A program made the translations under genes and the position numbers. This document shows positions 45,655 to 54,768 of a stretch of 64,000 nt of DNA, piece by piece. How positions within the stretch are numbered: the first letter of the stretch is position 1; every line of letters begins with the position of its first letter. Below the pieces are notes generated by a model. The model ran no database searches, had not been told where the DNA came from, and saw only the letters and a list, made by a program, of their open reading frames with translations. Source of the stretch: Neobacillus soli NBRC 102451 (GTDB lineage Bacteria; Bacillota; Bacilli; Bacillales; Cytobacillaceae); assembly GCF_001591665.1 (NCBI RefSeq), contig NZ_BCVI01000039.1:62001-126000 (forward strand), in the 5' to 3' direction.

Positions 45655-47666
45655 CAACGGGAAGACGACTGCTCAGATATGCCTATGCTTATAAAAAAAT
45701 TATTATTGCTGCATTGTTCATGCTGACCATCTCGGTCGTAACGGACCTGGCAGGACCGTTTATTGCCAAAAATATTATTGACCAACATATTTTAGGCATC
45801 GAGACTGTCTGGTATGAAACACAAAATGGCAAACAGGCAGTTCATTATAACGGGAAGTATTATAAACGGGAAAAGTACTTTTTGAATGATGAACAAAAAG
45901 GAAAACAAGTTCAGATACTGCAGGTGGGGGCAAAATTTGTTTTTGTTGACCAAAAGCTTGAATTTGATGGAAAAAGAAGCTTGAAGGCAGGAACGTTAGT
46001 AATAAAAAGGGGTTCTGAAGAGGCAGACTATCAGGCGGAAATCCTCAAGGGACATGAACTATTATCCTTTTACCAGCCGGAGATCCCTGGGATTTTTCAA
46101 TTATTAGCTCTCTATTTTGGGCTTTTAGTTGTATCTGCTATTTTTCAATACGGTGAACGCTTTTTCTTACAAAAATCGGCCAACCGCATCATTCAAAAAA
46201 TGCGTGAAGATGTCTTTGGCCATATTCAACGGCTCCCGATTCAATATTTTGATAATCTGCCTGCCGGTAAGGTGGTAGCAAGGATCACGAATGATACCGA
46301 AGCCATCCGTGAACTTTATGTAACGGTGCTTGCCACCTTTTTTACCAGCGCCATTTATATTACTGGTATTTATGTTGCCTTATTTATCTTGAACGCGAAG
46401 CTGGCGGCGCTTTGTTTATTGTTATTACCAATCCTGTTTGCTTGGATGTTACTATACAGGAAGTATGCGTCTAAATATAACCGTGTCATCCGTTCGCGGA
46501 ACAGCGATATTAATGCGACCATCAATGAATCGATTCAGGGGATGAGTATTATTCAAGCTTTCGGCCGTGAAAAAGAAACGCAAGCGGATTTTGAAAAGCT
46601 AAATCATGAGCATTTTACCTACCAAAATAAAATGCTAAGTTTAAATGCCTTAACCTCTCATAACTTAGTTGGGATTTTAAGAAACCTAGTCTTTGTGGCA
46701 TTTATTTGGTATTTCGGCGGGCAGGCGCTGCTTCCTTCAAATGTCATCTCACTGGGAGTGCTATATGCGTTTGTGGATTATATTAATCGCCTCTTTCAGC
46801 CTGTCACAGGCATAGTCAATCAATTAGCTAATTTAGAGCAGGCACTTGTTGCCGGGGAGCGCGTCTTTAAGCTGATGGATGAGCCTGGTGAAAATGTCAG
46901 CACGGAGCGAATTTCACGTTTTAAAGGGAATGTAACCTTTGATCATGTTTCATTTGGCTATAAAGAAGGCGAATATGTGCTTAAGGATATTAATTTTGAA
47001 GCAAAGCACGGGGAAACGGTTGCCCTTGTGGGGCATACGGGATCAGGGAAAAGCTCTATCATGAATTTACTTTTCCGCTTTTATGATACTCAAAAGGGGA
47101 AAATTACAATTGATGGCAGGGATATCGAAAGTATTCCGCGCCAAACAATTCGTGATCATATGGGTATCGTCTTGCAGGATCCCTATCTGTTTACAGGGTC
47201 GATTGCTTCGAACGTAAGCTTAGATGATCCTTCAATCACAAGGGAAAAAGTCGAGAAGGCCTTAAAGGAAGTTGGCGCAGAAAAGGTGTTCAGGAATTTA
47301 GAGAATGGCTATGACGAGCCGGTCATCGAGAAGGGGAGTACACTTTCAAGCGGACAGCGGCAGCTGATTTCGTTTGCCCGGGCGCTCGCCTTTAATCCAG
47401 CGATTCTAATTCTTGACGAAGCCACCTCCAGTATTGATACGGAGACTGAAGCACTTATTCAAGAAGCAATGGATGTCTTGAAAAAAGGCCGAACAACGTT
47501 TATCATTGCCCATCGATTATCGACAATCCGGCATGCAGACCAAATTCTTGTATTAGACCGCGGGACGATTGTTGAAAAAGGCAACCATGATGAATTGATG
47601 GCCAATAAGGGAAAATATTATCAAATGTATCAGCTCCAGCAAGGCAGTACAGACCTGGCCGGATAA
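45651..47666 (+). CDS. bmrD: heterodimeric multidrug ABC exporter subunit BmrD (YheH)
   Basis: A 671-residue partner of BmrC. After the first membrane helix (about 13-38) a large extracellular insertion (about 48-140) precedes the remaining helices, the hallmark of BmrD. Its nucleotide-binding domain has Walker A GHTGSGKSS, a non-canonical signature LSSGQRQ, and a full Walker B ILILDEA. Combined with BmrC this gives one competent and one degenerate ATP site. It is translationally coupled to bmrC (ATGA overlap) and followed by a very strong inverted repeat. Confidence 0.93.
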   Translation: MTTGRRLLRYAYAYKKIIIAALFMLTISVVTDLAGPFIAKNIIDQHILGIETVWYETQNGKQAVHYNGKYYKREKYFLNDEQKGKQVQILQVGAKFVFVDQKLEFDGKRSLKAGTLVIKRGSEEADYQAEILKGHELLSFYQPEIPGIFQLLALYFGLLVVSAIFQYGERFFLQKSANRIIQKMREDVFGHIQRLPIQYFDNLPAGKVVARITNDTEAIRELYVTVLATFFTSAIYITGIYVALFILNAKLAALCLLLLPILFAWMLLYRKYASKYNRVIRSRNSDINATINESIQGMSIIQAFGREKETQADFEKLNHEHFTYQNKMLSLNALTSHNLVGILRNLVFVAFIWYFGGQALLPSNVISLGVLYAFVDYINRLFQPVTGIVNQLANLEQALVAGERVFKLMDEPGENVSTERISRFKGNVTFDHVSFGYKEGEYVLKDINFEAKHGETVALVGHTGSGKSSIMNLLFRFYDTQKGKITIDGRDIESIPRQTIRDHMGIVLQDPYLFTGSIASNVSLDDPSITREKVEKALKEVGAEKVFRNLENGYDEPVIEKGSTLSSGQRQLISFARALAFNPAILILDEATSSIDTETEALIQEAMDVLKKGRTTFIIAHRLSTIRHADQILVLDRGTIVEKGNHDELMANKGKYYQMYQLQQGSTDLAG

Positions 47667-47673
47667 ATAAGCA

Positions 47674-47713
47674 CAGGGTGTCAGGCACCATTTTGTTGGT
47701 GCCTGACACCCTG
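47674..47713. repeat. long perfect inverted repeat between bmrD and yheG
   Basis: CAGGGTGTCAGGCACCA pairs perfectly with TGGTGCCTGACACCCTG, 17 bp around a six-base loop. There is no T-run after either arm, so it is not a typical intrinsic terminator, though it could slow or end transcription of the convergent genes. The GTGTCAGGCACC core looks like a dispersed repeat unit. Confidence 0.88.
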
Positions 47714-47716
47714 CTT

Positions 47717-48337
47717 TCAATATGTAAGCCCGACCCGTGTTCCAAAAAACTCATTGCTAAAAAGCTGCTGAAAAGCAAAATCGCCGGTGTCATAGATTGA
47801 GATTGAGGAAGGATTTTCGGGGAGATAATCTTTTTCGTATCTGTAATGACCCACCCTTTCGCCAACCGGTAAATAGGTAGGACAAACAATCGTCCAATCG
47901 AGCCCGGAATCCTTTAACAGCAAATAGGCTTTTAAATGTTCCTCGGCATCACGAGTGCTTTTCCGTCTCGACTCTGCCGATTGAAAGCGGTATATTTCAG
48001 GCTGCGAACGAGCCTGTAGGATCCCCGCCGTACCAATCGTAATAATTCGTTTAATGCCACACTTTTTCATATTATTGATTATGAACGGCATCGATCTAGA
48101 AAGTTTGGAGCTCCCATCAGTATTTAAGGCACTAATGACCACATCAGAGCCTGCGATAGACTGGGCAATATCGCTCTCGTTTAAGACATTACCCTCCCAA
48201 ACTGAAACCCCTGCAGCTTCTCGATTTAATTTTTTTGAATCTCTTACCAAGGCTTGGACAGAATGCTGCGCGGCTAATGCATTAGCGAGAATAACCATTC
48301 CTACCCTTCCTGTTGCTCCAAAAAGGCAAATGTTCAC
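47717..48337 (-). CDS. yheG: NAD(P)-binding oxidoreductase-like protein, YheG
   Basis: A 206-residue atypical SDR/NmrA-like protein. The N-terminal dinucleotide-binding motif is ICLFGATGRVG, followed by a strand with VQALVRD. It has no clear catalytic Tyr-x-x-x-Lys, so it may be a redox sensor or a flavin/NAD-dependent reductase. The position after yheI-yheH agrees with B. subtilis yheG. GTG start, with GGAG ten bases upstream. Confidence 0.8.
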   Translation of the reverse strand: MNICLFGATGRVGMVILANALAAQHSVQALVRDSKKLNREAAGVSVWEGNVLNESDIAQSIAGSDVVISALNTDGSSKLSRSMPFIINNMKKCGIKRIITIGTAGILQARSQPEIYRFQSAESRRKSTRDAEEHLKAYLLLKDSGLDWTIVCPTYLPVGERVGHYRYEKDYLPENPSSISIYDTGDFAFQQLFSNEFFGTRVGLTY

Positions 48338-48449
48338 AAAAAATTCACTCCTTAGTCACTAAAGTGTAATTTCTATCACTTGTTCGTTCTTCCCCCTATG
48401 ATAACTTAAAATTGTTTAAGCAATTAAATTTACTAAGGGTGGGATGTGT

Positions 48450-48533
48450 ATGACAGAGTATTCAATTGTACTATTAATCGGTAGTTTTTTAATCCTTTCT
48501 TATTATATCGGATATACAATCTATAACGCATAA
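48450..48533 (+). CDS. 27-residue single-segment membrane peptide
   Basis: ATG 48450 follows AAGGGTGGGATGTGT. The peptide is MTEYSIVLLIGSFLILSYYI followed by GYTIYNA, a single hydrophobic segment with polar ends. It has its own promoter space and a strong terminator directly after the stop, which supports a real gene. Its place near yheG and the SASP gene recalls yheF of B. subtilis, but I cannot show homology. Confidence 0.6.
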   Translation: MTEYSIVLLIGSFLILSYYIGYTIYNA

Positions 48534-48563
48534 GCTGCAGACAAATGTCTGCAGTTTTTTTAT
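48534..48563 (+). terminator. intrinsic terminator after the small membrane peptide
   Basis: CTGCAGACA and TGTCTGCAG arms followed by T7. Confidence 0.93.
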
Positions 48564-48626
48564 TAATAAATTGGTTAGTAATGGGAATACATATTGAGTA
48601 GTACGAATTAGTGAGGGGGTATAGAC

Positions 48627-50006
48627 ATGGAAAACGTTAGAATCGAAAAAGATACACTAGGCGAGGTCCGTGTCCCACAAGAGAAACATTGGGGGGCACA
48701 GACACAGCGCAGCAAGGACAATTTTAAAATTGGCACTGAAAAGATGCCGTTGGAACTAATTTATGGCCTGGCTTTTATAAAAAAGGCAGCAGCAATTGTC
48801 AATTTTCAATTGGGAAAGCTCAATGAAGAAAAAATGAAGGCAATTACCAAAGTATGTGATCAAATTCATCAGGGTGAGTATGATGAACATTTTCCGTTAG
48901 TGGTCTGGCAAACAGGGAGTGGGACCCAATCCAATATGAATGTGAATGAAGTGATTGCCAATCGCGCTAACCTATTTTTGAGTGAGCAGGGAAGCCCTGA
49001 AAAAGTTCACCCTAACGATGATGTCAATATGTCGCAAAGCTCCAATGATACCTTTCCAACGGCCATGCATATCGCTGCCTATATAAGGGTAACAGAAAAC
49101 CTCCTTCCCGCCATTCAAGAATTAAAAGAAACACTGCTGATTAAAGAAAAGGCCTTTTCAAAAATAGTGAAAATAGGGAGAACACACTTGCAGGATGCAA
49201 CACCATTGACACTCGGACAGGAGGTTAGCGGGTGGAGGGCGATGCTTGAAAAGAATGAACAGATGATAAAGGAGTCCAGTAAATACCTGCTTGATTTAGC
49301 GATTGGTGGGACGGCAGTAGGTACAGGAATTAATGCCGACCCACAGTTTGGTGATAAAACAGCTCAGCAGCTTTCAGTCCTTACAGGGTATCCATTCAAA
49401 TCTTCAGAAAACAAATTTCATGCTTTAACAAGTCATGATGAAATTGTTTACGTGCATGGTGCCTTAAAAGCATTAGCAACTGATTTAATGAAAATTGCCA
49501 ATGATGTCCGCTGGCTTGCAAGCGGGCCGCGGAGCGGGATTGGCGAGCTAAGCATTCCAGCGAATGAGCCAGGAAGCTCGATTATGCCGGGAAAAGTAAA
49601 TCCCACCCAAAGTGAAGCGTTAACGATGGCAGCGTGTCAAATTTTTGGCAATGACGCTACGATTGGTTTTGCAGCAAGCCAAGGGAATTTTGAGCTAAAT
49701 GTTTTTAAACCAGTGATTATTTATAATCTAATCCAATCCATCAGGCTTCTCTCTGATGGAATGCAATCCTTTAATAAAAATTGTGCAGTAGGCCTTGAAG
49801 CAAACGAAGAAATAATCAAGCAACATGTCGAACGGTCTTTGATGCTGGTTACAGCTTTAAACCCTCATATTGGCTATGAAAAAGCGGCGAAGATTGCCAA
49901 GCTCGCTTTTATAGAAAAAAGCACCTTGAGGGAAGCGGCGGTGAAAACTGGATATGTGACTTCAGATCAATTTGACGAATGGATAAAGCCTGAAAAGATG
50001 GTATAA
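48627..50006 (+). CDS. fumC: fumarate hydratase, class II
   Basis: A 459-residue fumarase (CitG in B. subtilis), interconverting fumarate and malate in the citric acid cycle. It shows the superfamily signature [11 protein letters not shown], the substrate segment [15 protein letters not shown] and [13 protein letters not shown]. Length matches the homotetrameric, iron-independent class. GAGGGGG precedes ATG by about six bases. Monocistronic, with a GC-rich hairpin behind it. Confidence 0.97.
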   Translation: MENVRIEKDTLGEVRVPQEKHWGAQTQRSKDNFKIGTEKMPLELIYGLAFIKKAAAIVNFQLGKLNEEKMKAITKVCDQIHQGEYDEHFPLVVWQTGSGTQSNMNVNEVIANRANLFLSEQGSPEKVHPNDDVNMSQSSNDTFPTAMHIAAYIRVTENLLPAIQELKETLLIKEKAFSKIVKIGRTHLQDATPLTLGQEVSGWRAMLEKNEQMIKESSKYLLDLAIGGTAVGTGINADPQFGDKTAQQLSVLTGYPFKSSENKFHALTSHDEIVYVHGALKALATDLMKIANDVRWLASGPRSGIGELSIPANEPGSSIMPGKVNPTQSEALTMAACQIFGNDATIGFAASQGNFELNVFKPVIIYNLIQSIRLLSDGMQSFNKNCAVGLEANEEIIKQHVERSLMLVTALNPHIGYEKAAKIAKLAFIEKSTLREAAVKTGYVTSDQFDEWIKPEKMV

Positions 50007-50011
50007 GACAA

Positions 50012-50043
50012 TGAAAGCCCCCTCCGATAAAGGAGGGGGCTTA
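50012..50043 (+). terminator. hairpin after fumC
   Basis: AAGCCCCCTCC and GGAGGGGGCTT arms; the T-run is short, but the stem is strong. Confidence 0.8.
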
Positions 50044-50084
50044 GCCATATTATTTATTTGTTGTATAAAAGGGTTTTCTAAAAA

Positions 50085-50291
50085 TTAGCGTTGGAACCCG
50101 CCCATTTGAGATTCAGCCATTTGGACTAGACGCTTTGTAATTTCTCCTCCAACAGAACCGTTGGCACGAGAAGTAGTATCTGCACCAAGATTAACACCAA
50201 ATTCTGAAGCAATTTCATACTTCATTTGGTCTAGTGCTTGTTGAACACCTGGTACTAAAAGTTGATTAGAGTTGTTGTTGTTACTTGGCAT
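50085..50291 (-). CDS. alpha/beta-type small acid-soluble spore protein
   Basis: A 68-residue DNA-binding spore protein that protects spore DNA from UV and heat and is degraded by GPR at germination. The cleavage region YEIASEFG and the second conserved block [18 protein letters not shown] are plain. It is probably the sspB-type copy by position. A CATACTGA at 50325-50332 (minus strand) resembles a SigG -10 element. GAGGAG precedes ATG. Confidence 0.96.
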   Translation of the reverse strand: MPSNNNNSNQLLVPGVQQALDQMKYEIASEFGVNLGADTTSRANGSVGGEITKRLVQMAESQMGGFQR

Positions 50292-50639
50292 AGTTGTATA
50301 ACACTCCTCTTAATAAGTTTGGGGTCAGTATGGAATTGAACCATATTAGTGCCACCTTGGCCTAACCCATATTATCAATGTTACTTTTGATAAACTATTT
50401 AGAAATTGGAGATTCATTCAAGTTTCTTTTGTTTGGGTGGATAATCCGGAGTTGCACCAGTTATTATTCCCTAGTTGGTTTCATCCATCCTTGTGTAATG
50501 GTTGCTTGCTTTGTAATATTTATTATGATTAATTTTCAAAGACTTATTCGAAAAAGTTGACTGGTAATTTGTTCCTCTACATATGGTAGGTAAGATAACA
50601 CAAACTAAGATTATCTTCTAAAACAAAAGGGTGAAATGT
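50292..50639. other. intergenic region with SigG-like element
   Basis: The SASP promoter with its CATACTGA box lies at the left end. An AAGATAA...TTATCTT inverted repeat at 50592-50617 sits just before the zinc-ribbon gene and could be an operator or part of its leader. A 60-codon frame at 50378-50560 lacks a ribosome binding site and I do not accept it. Confidence 0.4.
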
Positions 50640-50882
50640 ATGTCGATATGCCCCGTCTGTAATGGTTTACGGGAAGTCTACTTAATGTGCACAAATTGCG
50701 GGAATCCTATGATGGAAAGCGGCAGGCTTATGGATTTTTATGATGATTATAGTCCATATATGGAAATTGATTTAATGAAGCTAGAAGACGGATATTCTAA
50801 TACGAATTCCGGACATAGGTGCCCGCATCTTTATCGCTGTCCTGCTTGTTATAAAGACGAAATCATTTTTATAAAAGAATAG
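50640..50882 (+). CDS. small zinc-ribbon-like protein
   Basis: An 80-residue protein with Cys pairs CPVCNG and CTNCGN near the N-terminus and CPHLYRCPACY near the C-terminus, which could bind two zinc ions or one with a bridging loop. The middle is acidic (DFYDDYSPYMEIDLM). ATG 50640 follows AAAGGGTG. Function unknown; no neighbour suggests a role. Confidence 0.65.
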   Translation: MSICPVCNGLREVYLMCTNCGNPMMESGRLMDFYDDYSPYMEIDLMKLEDGYSNTNSGHRCPHLYRCPACYKDEIIFIKE

Positions 50883-50912
50883 CCCCGTTCCATAGATAAC
50901 GGGGCTTTAGTA
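50881..50912. terminator. bidirectional terminator between zinc-ribbon gene and msmX
   Basis: AGCCCCGTT and AACGGGGCT arms. The stem begins at the stop codon of the zinc-ribbon gene. Confidence 0.85.
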
Positions 50913-50932
50913 GCAAATATTTATTTTTCACC

Positions 50933-52033
50933 CTAAGGGCGGATTCTTGACTCTGTCTCAACATCAAAGAAATGAGCTTTATTCATATCAAAGGCAAGTT
51001 CTAAGCTATCGCCAGGCTTGATATCGCCCCGGGAATCAACACGGGCAACGAAGTCTTGGTCGCCAATGGTTGAATAGATCATCAATTCCGCTCCGGTTAA
51101 CTCGGCAACATCAACTTTTGCATTAATCTTTGTATCACTAGATGCATTGATGAATAAGGGTTCGTCATGGATATCTTCAGGTCTAGTACCAAGAATAATG
51201 GATTTTCCAACATATCCTTGTTCACGAAGAAATTTCATTTTTCCTTCAGGAACAGCAACAGAGGTTTTTCCAATCATAAATTTACCATCTTCTAGTTTAC
51301 CATTAAAGAAGTTCATTGCTGGAGAGCCGATAAAGCCGCCAACAAAAACATTTTCAGGCTTTTCATACACTTCTTTTGGTGAGCCGACCTGCTGAATAAT
51401 CCCGTCCTTCATAACAACTAAGCGTGTTGCCATTGTCATTGCCTCTGTTTGGTCATGGGTAACATAGACGGTGGTTGTATCAAGCCTTCGGTGAAGCTTA
51501 GCAATTTCGGCACGCATTTGCACACGCAGCTTAGCATCAAGATTCGATAATGGTTCATCCATTAAGAAAACTTTAGCATCACGGACAATCGCACGGCCTA
51601 AGGCAACCCGCTGACGCTGACCACCCGAAAGAGCCTTTGGTTTACGAGTTAAGTAAGCCTCCAAGCCAAGAATTTTGGCTGCTTCCTGTACGCGGCGGTC
51701 GATTTCATCCTTTGCAAATTTGCGCAGCTTTAATCCAAATGCCATATTATCATAAACAGTCATATGCGGGTAAAGGGCATAGTTTTGGAAAACCATTGCG
51801 ATATCCCGATCTTTTGGAGCCACATCGTTTACTCTTTTTCCATCAATATAAAAGTCACCTTTTGAAATATCTTCAAGACCGGCAATCATCCGAAGTGTAG
51901 TAGACTTTCCGCAGCCGGATGGTCCGACAAAGACGATAAACTCCTTATCCTGGATATGTAAATTGAAATCCTGAACAGCGGTTACCTTATTATCATAAAT
52001 TTTAAAAATATGATCTAATTTTAATTCTGCCAT
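50933..52033 (-). CDS. msmX: multi-sugar ABC transporter ATPase MsmX
   Basis: A 366-residue ATPase of the MalK/UgpC family that in B. subtilis energises several carbohydrate importers (maltodextrin, arabinan, galactan and others). Walker A is GPSGCGKST, the signature LSGGQRQR, and Walker B VFLMDEP, with the C-terminal regulatory domain (about 240-366) intact. It stands alone without its permeases, as expected of the shared ATPase. A near-consensus cre site lies 82 bases upstream. GGGAGG precedes ATG. Confidence 0.95.
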   Translation of the reverse strand: MAELKLDHIFKIYDNKVTAVQDFNLHIQDKEFIVFVGPSGCGKSTTLRMIAGLEDISKGDFYIDGKRVNDVAPKDRDIAMVFQNYALYPHMTVYDNMAFGLKLRKFAKDEIDRRVQEAAKILGLEAYLTRKPKALSGGQRQRVALGRAIVRDAKVFLMDEPLSNLDAKLRVQMRAEIAKLHRRLDTTTVYVTHDQTEAMTMATRLVVMKDGIIQQVGSPKEVYEKPENVFVGGFIGSPAMNFFNGKLEDGKFMIGKTSVAVPEGKMKFLREQGYVGKSIILGTRPEDIHDEPLFINASSDTKINAKVDVAELTGAELMIYSTIGDQDFVARVDSRGDIKPGDSLELAFDMNKAHFFDVETESRIRP

Positions 52034-52114
52034 TAGTATTGCCTCCCTGTTTAACTTGTTAACACAAGTTTACAGGAATGGGGTAACAATCAGTATAGAC
52101 AGGTTGCACAAAGT

Positions 52115-52129
52115 TTGAAAACGCTTTTT
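52115..52129 (-). promoter_or_regulatory. near-consensus cre site upstream of msmX
   Basis: Read on the plus strand, TTGAAAACGCTTTTT matches 13 of 15 positions of WTGNAARCGNWWWCA; only the final CA differs. It is in the only gap available for an msmX promoter. Confidence 0.5.
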
Positions 52130-52140
52130 TGGGCACGTTG

Positions 52141-53052
52141 TTACTTTTTTCGATTTTGTTCAAAAAGCTGACAAGCTAAAAAGACGGTAAATGCTCCATA
52201 AAAATCCTTTAAGCCAATCCCTGTTTTCTCAGTAAATTTATCAATACGATATTGAAGTGTGTTTCGGTGGATATACAATTTTTTTGCTGTCATACTCGCA
52301 TTTAAATTATTTTCTAGATAAATTTTTATCGTTGAAAACATCTCCGGGTCCTCATTAAATACTTCTACTATTCCTTGATTGGTCATTCGCGTTAATTCCT
52401 CAGGCAAATGAAACGCCAAATAGGCGGGGAAGATCCGCTCAAATGTATAGACATAAGGATGGGTTAGACGGGCAATGACAAATGAAAAGTATTCTTTTTC
52501 CTGTAAATATTTTGAGCGAAGCTGAATGGAAAAAGGTTGAAGTTTTCCAATAAAAAAAGATATTTTTACATAAAAATCACTTTCTAAAGTTTCTGAGATA
52601 GAAATCAATTCTTCTTCGGAAAGAGAAATCTGTTTCTTTTCCTCAATGACAATTCCCCGGCTAACATTTTCCCAAATAATTATGGCTTCGTCGGTAAAAA
52701 AGCCTCTTAAAGCAGACTCAATTTCTAAATGATTAGCATCATCCCGGTTAATATGAAACTGAATAAAACGAAAAGACATCTTAGAACTATATTTCGGAGG
52801 GGGAGGACCATCCAACAATAAAAATTTATCCCAGCCTTTTGCAGCAGAATTGACCGTTGCTGACTGAACCTCAACCAATTCATATAGAGTTTTTAGCAAA
52901 CTAAGTTCACGTTCACTTACTTCGATTTTAGGTATACCCATCCAATCATTTTCGGCTTCATCAAAGAAGATATAAAGTAGCTCATCAGGATTTTCCGGTC
53001 GTCCAGGAAACAAAATAGAATTCTCATATATAGACAATAATTTTCTTAGCAT
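52141..53052 (-). CDS. PucR-type helix-turn-helix regulator
   Basis: A 303-residue protein with an uncharacterised sensory part and a C-terminal PucR-type helix-turn-helix (about 250-298, around KKLYIHRNTLQYRIDKF). B. subtilis has a regulator of this kind (YxkF) next to msmX, which fits. It may be a carbohydrate- or nitrogen-related regulator; nothing in the sequence shows the ligand. Confidence 0.78.
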   Translation of the reverse strand: MLRKLLSIYENSILFPGRPENPDELLYIFFDEAENDWMGIPKIEVSERELSLLKTLYELVEVQSATVNSAAKGWDKFLLLDGPPPPKYSSKMSFRFIQFHINRDDANHLEIESALRGFFTDEAIIIWENVSRGIVIEEKKQISLSEEELISISETLESDFYVKISFFIGKLQPFSIQLRSKYLQEKEYFSFVIARLTHPYVYTFERIFPAYLAFHLPEELTRMTNQGIVEVFNEDPEMFSTIKIYLENNLNASMTAKKLYIHRNTLQYRIDKFTEKTGIGLKDFYGAFTVFLACQLFEQNRKK

Positions 53053-53116
53053 CGTTCATATCCCCGATATCAAAAATTTTCTAAGCAGATAGCTTCTATT
53101 ATAACAGTTTAAGGGC

Positions 53117-53160
53117 AGAAAAATAAAAAGGCTGAGCCTCTTTTAGTTAAAGGCCAGCCA
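53117..53160 (-). terminator. intrinsic terminator
   Basis: GGCTG-CCTTT and AAGAGG-CAGCC arms on the minus strand with a T-rich tail, ending the gene at 53173. Confidence 0.75.
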
Positions 53161-53172
53161 ATCGTATTTGGG

Positions 53173-53364
53173 CTAATCACATTCATATGGCGGTTGTTCT
53201 TCATGCAGGTCTCGGGCTTCTTCGATATTTGTTGTATCATGGCGGGCATGTACGGAACCACCGGACATCCCCTCATTAATCATTCGGTCAACATCCATGA
53301 AGACCTTATCCCTGCCTTCATATTCAGAACCTTGATTTGTTAGGTTTCCTTTTTCCTTTTCCAT
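53173..53364 (-). CDS. small hydrophilic protein, possibly YozQ-like (DUF4025)
   Basis: A 63-residue acidic, highly charged protein. The segment VDRMINEGMSGGSVH resembles the conserved middle of small DUF4025 (YozQ-type) proteins of bacilli, though I am not certain. GGAAAGGATTGG precedes ATG. It has its own terminator. Confidence 0.5.
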   Translation of the reverse strand: MEKEKGNLTNQGSEYEGRDKVFMDVDRMINEGMSGGSVHARHDTTNIEEARDLHEEQPPYECD

Positions 53365-53438
53365 GTCACCAATCCTTTCCCAGTTCTATTTTTAGTTTGT
53401 GGAAAGGATATATTTTCATGCACGTGGGTTAATCTGGA

Positions 53439-53648
53439 TTACTCATACACATGGAAAAGCATTAATTCATGAATCTGGCTTGTTAATGCCTCAATATCTT
53501 CTTGTTCAGGAGTATTCGTCGTCCATTCAATTTTTCCAGTTTGGTGATAAATCCCTGTAATCCTTTGTTTTTTGTGGTAAAAAGAAAAATTCCAACCGGG
53601 AATATTTTTATTTTCAAATAAGGGCTTGAATTGAAAGTGCATTAGCAT
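53439..53648 (-). CDS. yheE: YheE family protein
   Basis: A 69-residue protein of the YheE (DUF5342) family: HFQFKPLFENK at the start, then KKQRITGIYHQTGKIEW. It lies directly downstream of the yheC-yheD genes as in B. subtilis. Function unknown. GGGGG precedes ATG by seven bases. Confidence 0.82.
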   Translation of the reverse strand: MLMHFQFKPLFENKNIPGWNFSFYHKKQRITGIYHQTGKIEWTTNTPEQEDIEALTSQIHELMLFHVYE

Positions 53649-53724
53649 CGTGAATCCCCCTTTAATTACGCTTAATTACCTTTAGCATACCTTGTTTAGG
53701 GGATTATTCAAATAAAATTCTTTG

Positions 53725-54768
53725 TTAGTCAAGCTCTGCCAACTTAAGGAATAAGCGGCAGAGCTGCTCAATTTTCCGCTCTTCTATCCCAGGTTCGTCA
53801 AAGCTCATTGGCTTGGAGTTTACTTCGTAAATATAATAGTCACCGGATTTACTGACACCTGCATCAATGGAAAATTCACCGAAATAACCAAACTGTTTCG
53901 ATAATGATTTGCCAATCTGCGGGACAACCGTTTGAATAAATTGGTCATGGGCGCTGGACTGTAGAAGCTCATAGGGAAGAAGCCTTCCCCCAGCGGGAAT
54001 ATGCGTGGTGATTCCCTGATTCTGTGATTGTCTAATCCCGACTCCTGTTAGAAGATAATCATCATTAGCTGCGTGAGCAAGGATTCGGAAATCAAAGCGA
54101 TTCCCTTCATACTCTGCTGATTTTACTTCTTCCTGTGCTAAATAATCTCTCTCAAGCAGCTGACCGTTCCATTCGTCCCAAAAATGATGAAAGGATTGAT
54201 AAGTTTCCCTTATGTTTAACCCTTCTAGCTGAATCTGTAAGGACTCTATCAGCTTTAGGCGATAAACCCCTTTACCTCTTGAGGATTGCGTTTGTTTTAC
54301 ATAAATACTTTTATGTTTTTCTAAAAAAGAAAACAAGTCCTTCTTTTGCTTGACAAGGATTGTTTGCGGCAAAAAGCTGTGAAGGAGCTCGTGGTTTTTC
54401 AGCAAATCATAAAACTCATATTTATCGATAAAACAAGGATTGAAAAAAGGGATTTGTTTTTCCTTCAACAGGGAAAAAAACTTTTGACAATGTACATCCT
54501 GCTCTGACTTTCGAAAGGGAATCCGATTATAAACAAGATCGGGATAAGGAAATTTAGCCTTTATCCAGTTCTTTTTATCGGGTAAATAGGAATAACCATC
54601 AATATAATCTTCATTAACTTCTTCTGCTGTAAAGACGAAGCTTATTCCATCTAATGAAATAAGCTTTTTTTGTAATGCTATAAAAAGCGGGCCGTTACCA
54701 GCTATTGAACCATTCGCATTACGTGCGGTCATAATCCCAATAAGTGGACCTGGATGGCCGCTGATCAT
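53725..54768 (-). CDS. YheC/YheD-family ATP-grasp protein (YheC type, second copy)
   Basis: A 347-residue member of the endospore coat-associated YheC/D family. The N-terminal part (about 1-95) opens with GPLIGIMTAR, followed by an ATP-grasp-like fold: SIYVKQTQSSRGKGVYRL, then EFSIDAGVSKSGDYYIYEVNS with the metal-binding acidic and Asn residues. ATG overlaps the stop of the upstream gene by four bases. It is the last of four related genes in the array. Confidence 0.85.
   Translation of the reverse strand: MISGHPGPLIGIMTARNANGSIAGNGPLFIALQKKLISLDGISFVFTAEEVNEDYIDGYSYLPDKKNWIKAKFPYPDLVYNRIPFRKSEQDVHCQKFFSLLKEKQIPFFNPCFIDKYEFYDLLKNHELLHSFLPQTILVKQKKDLFSFLEKHKSIYVKQTQSSRGKGVYRLKLIESLQIQLEGLNIRETYQSFHHFWDEWNGQLLERDYLAQEEVKSAEYEGNRFDFRILAHAANDDYLLTGVGIRQSQNQGITTHIPAGGRLLPYELLQSSAHDQFIQTVVPQIGKSLSKQFGYFGEFSIDAGVSKSGDYYIYEVNSKPMSFDEPGIEERKIEQLCRLFLKLAELD

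Noticed and set aside
50378-50560. 60-codon hydrophobic frame
   Set aside because: No ribosome binding site and low-complexity AT-rich sequence; probably chance.
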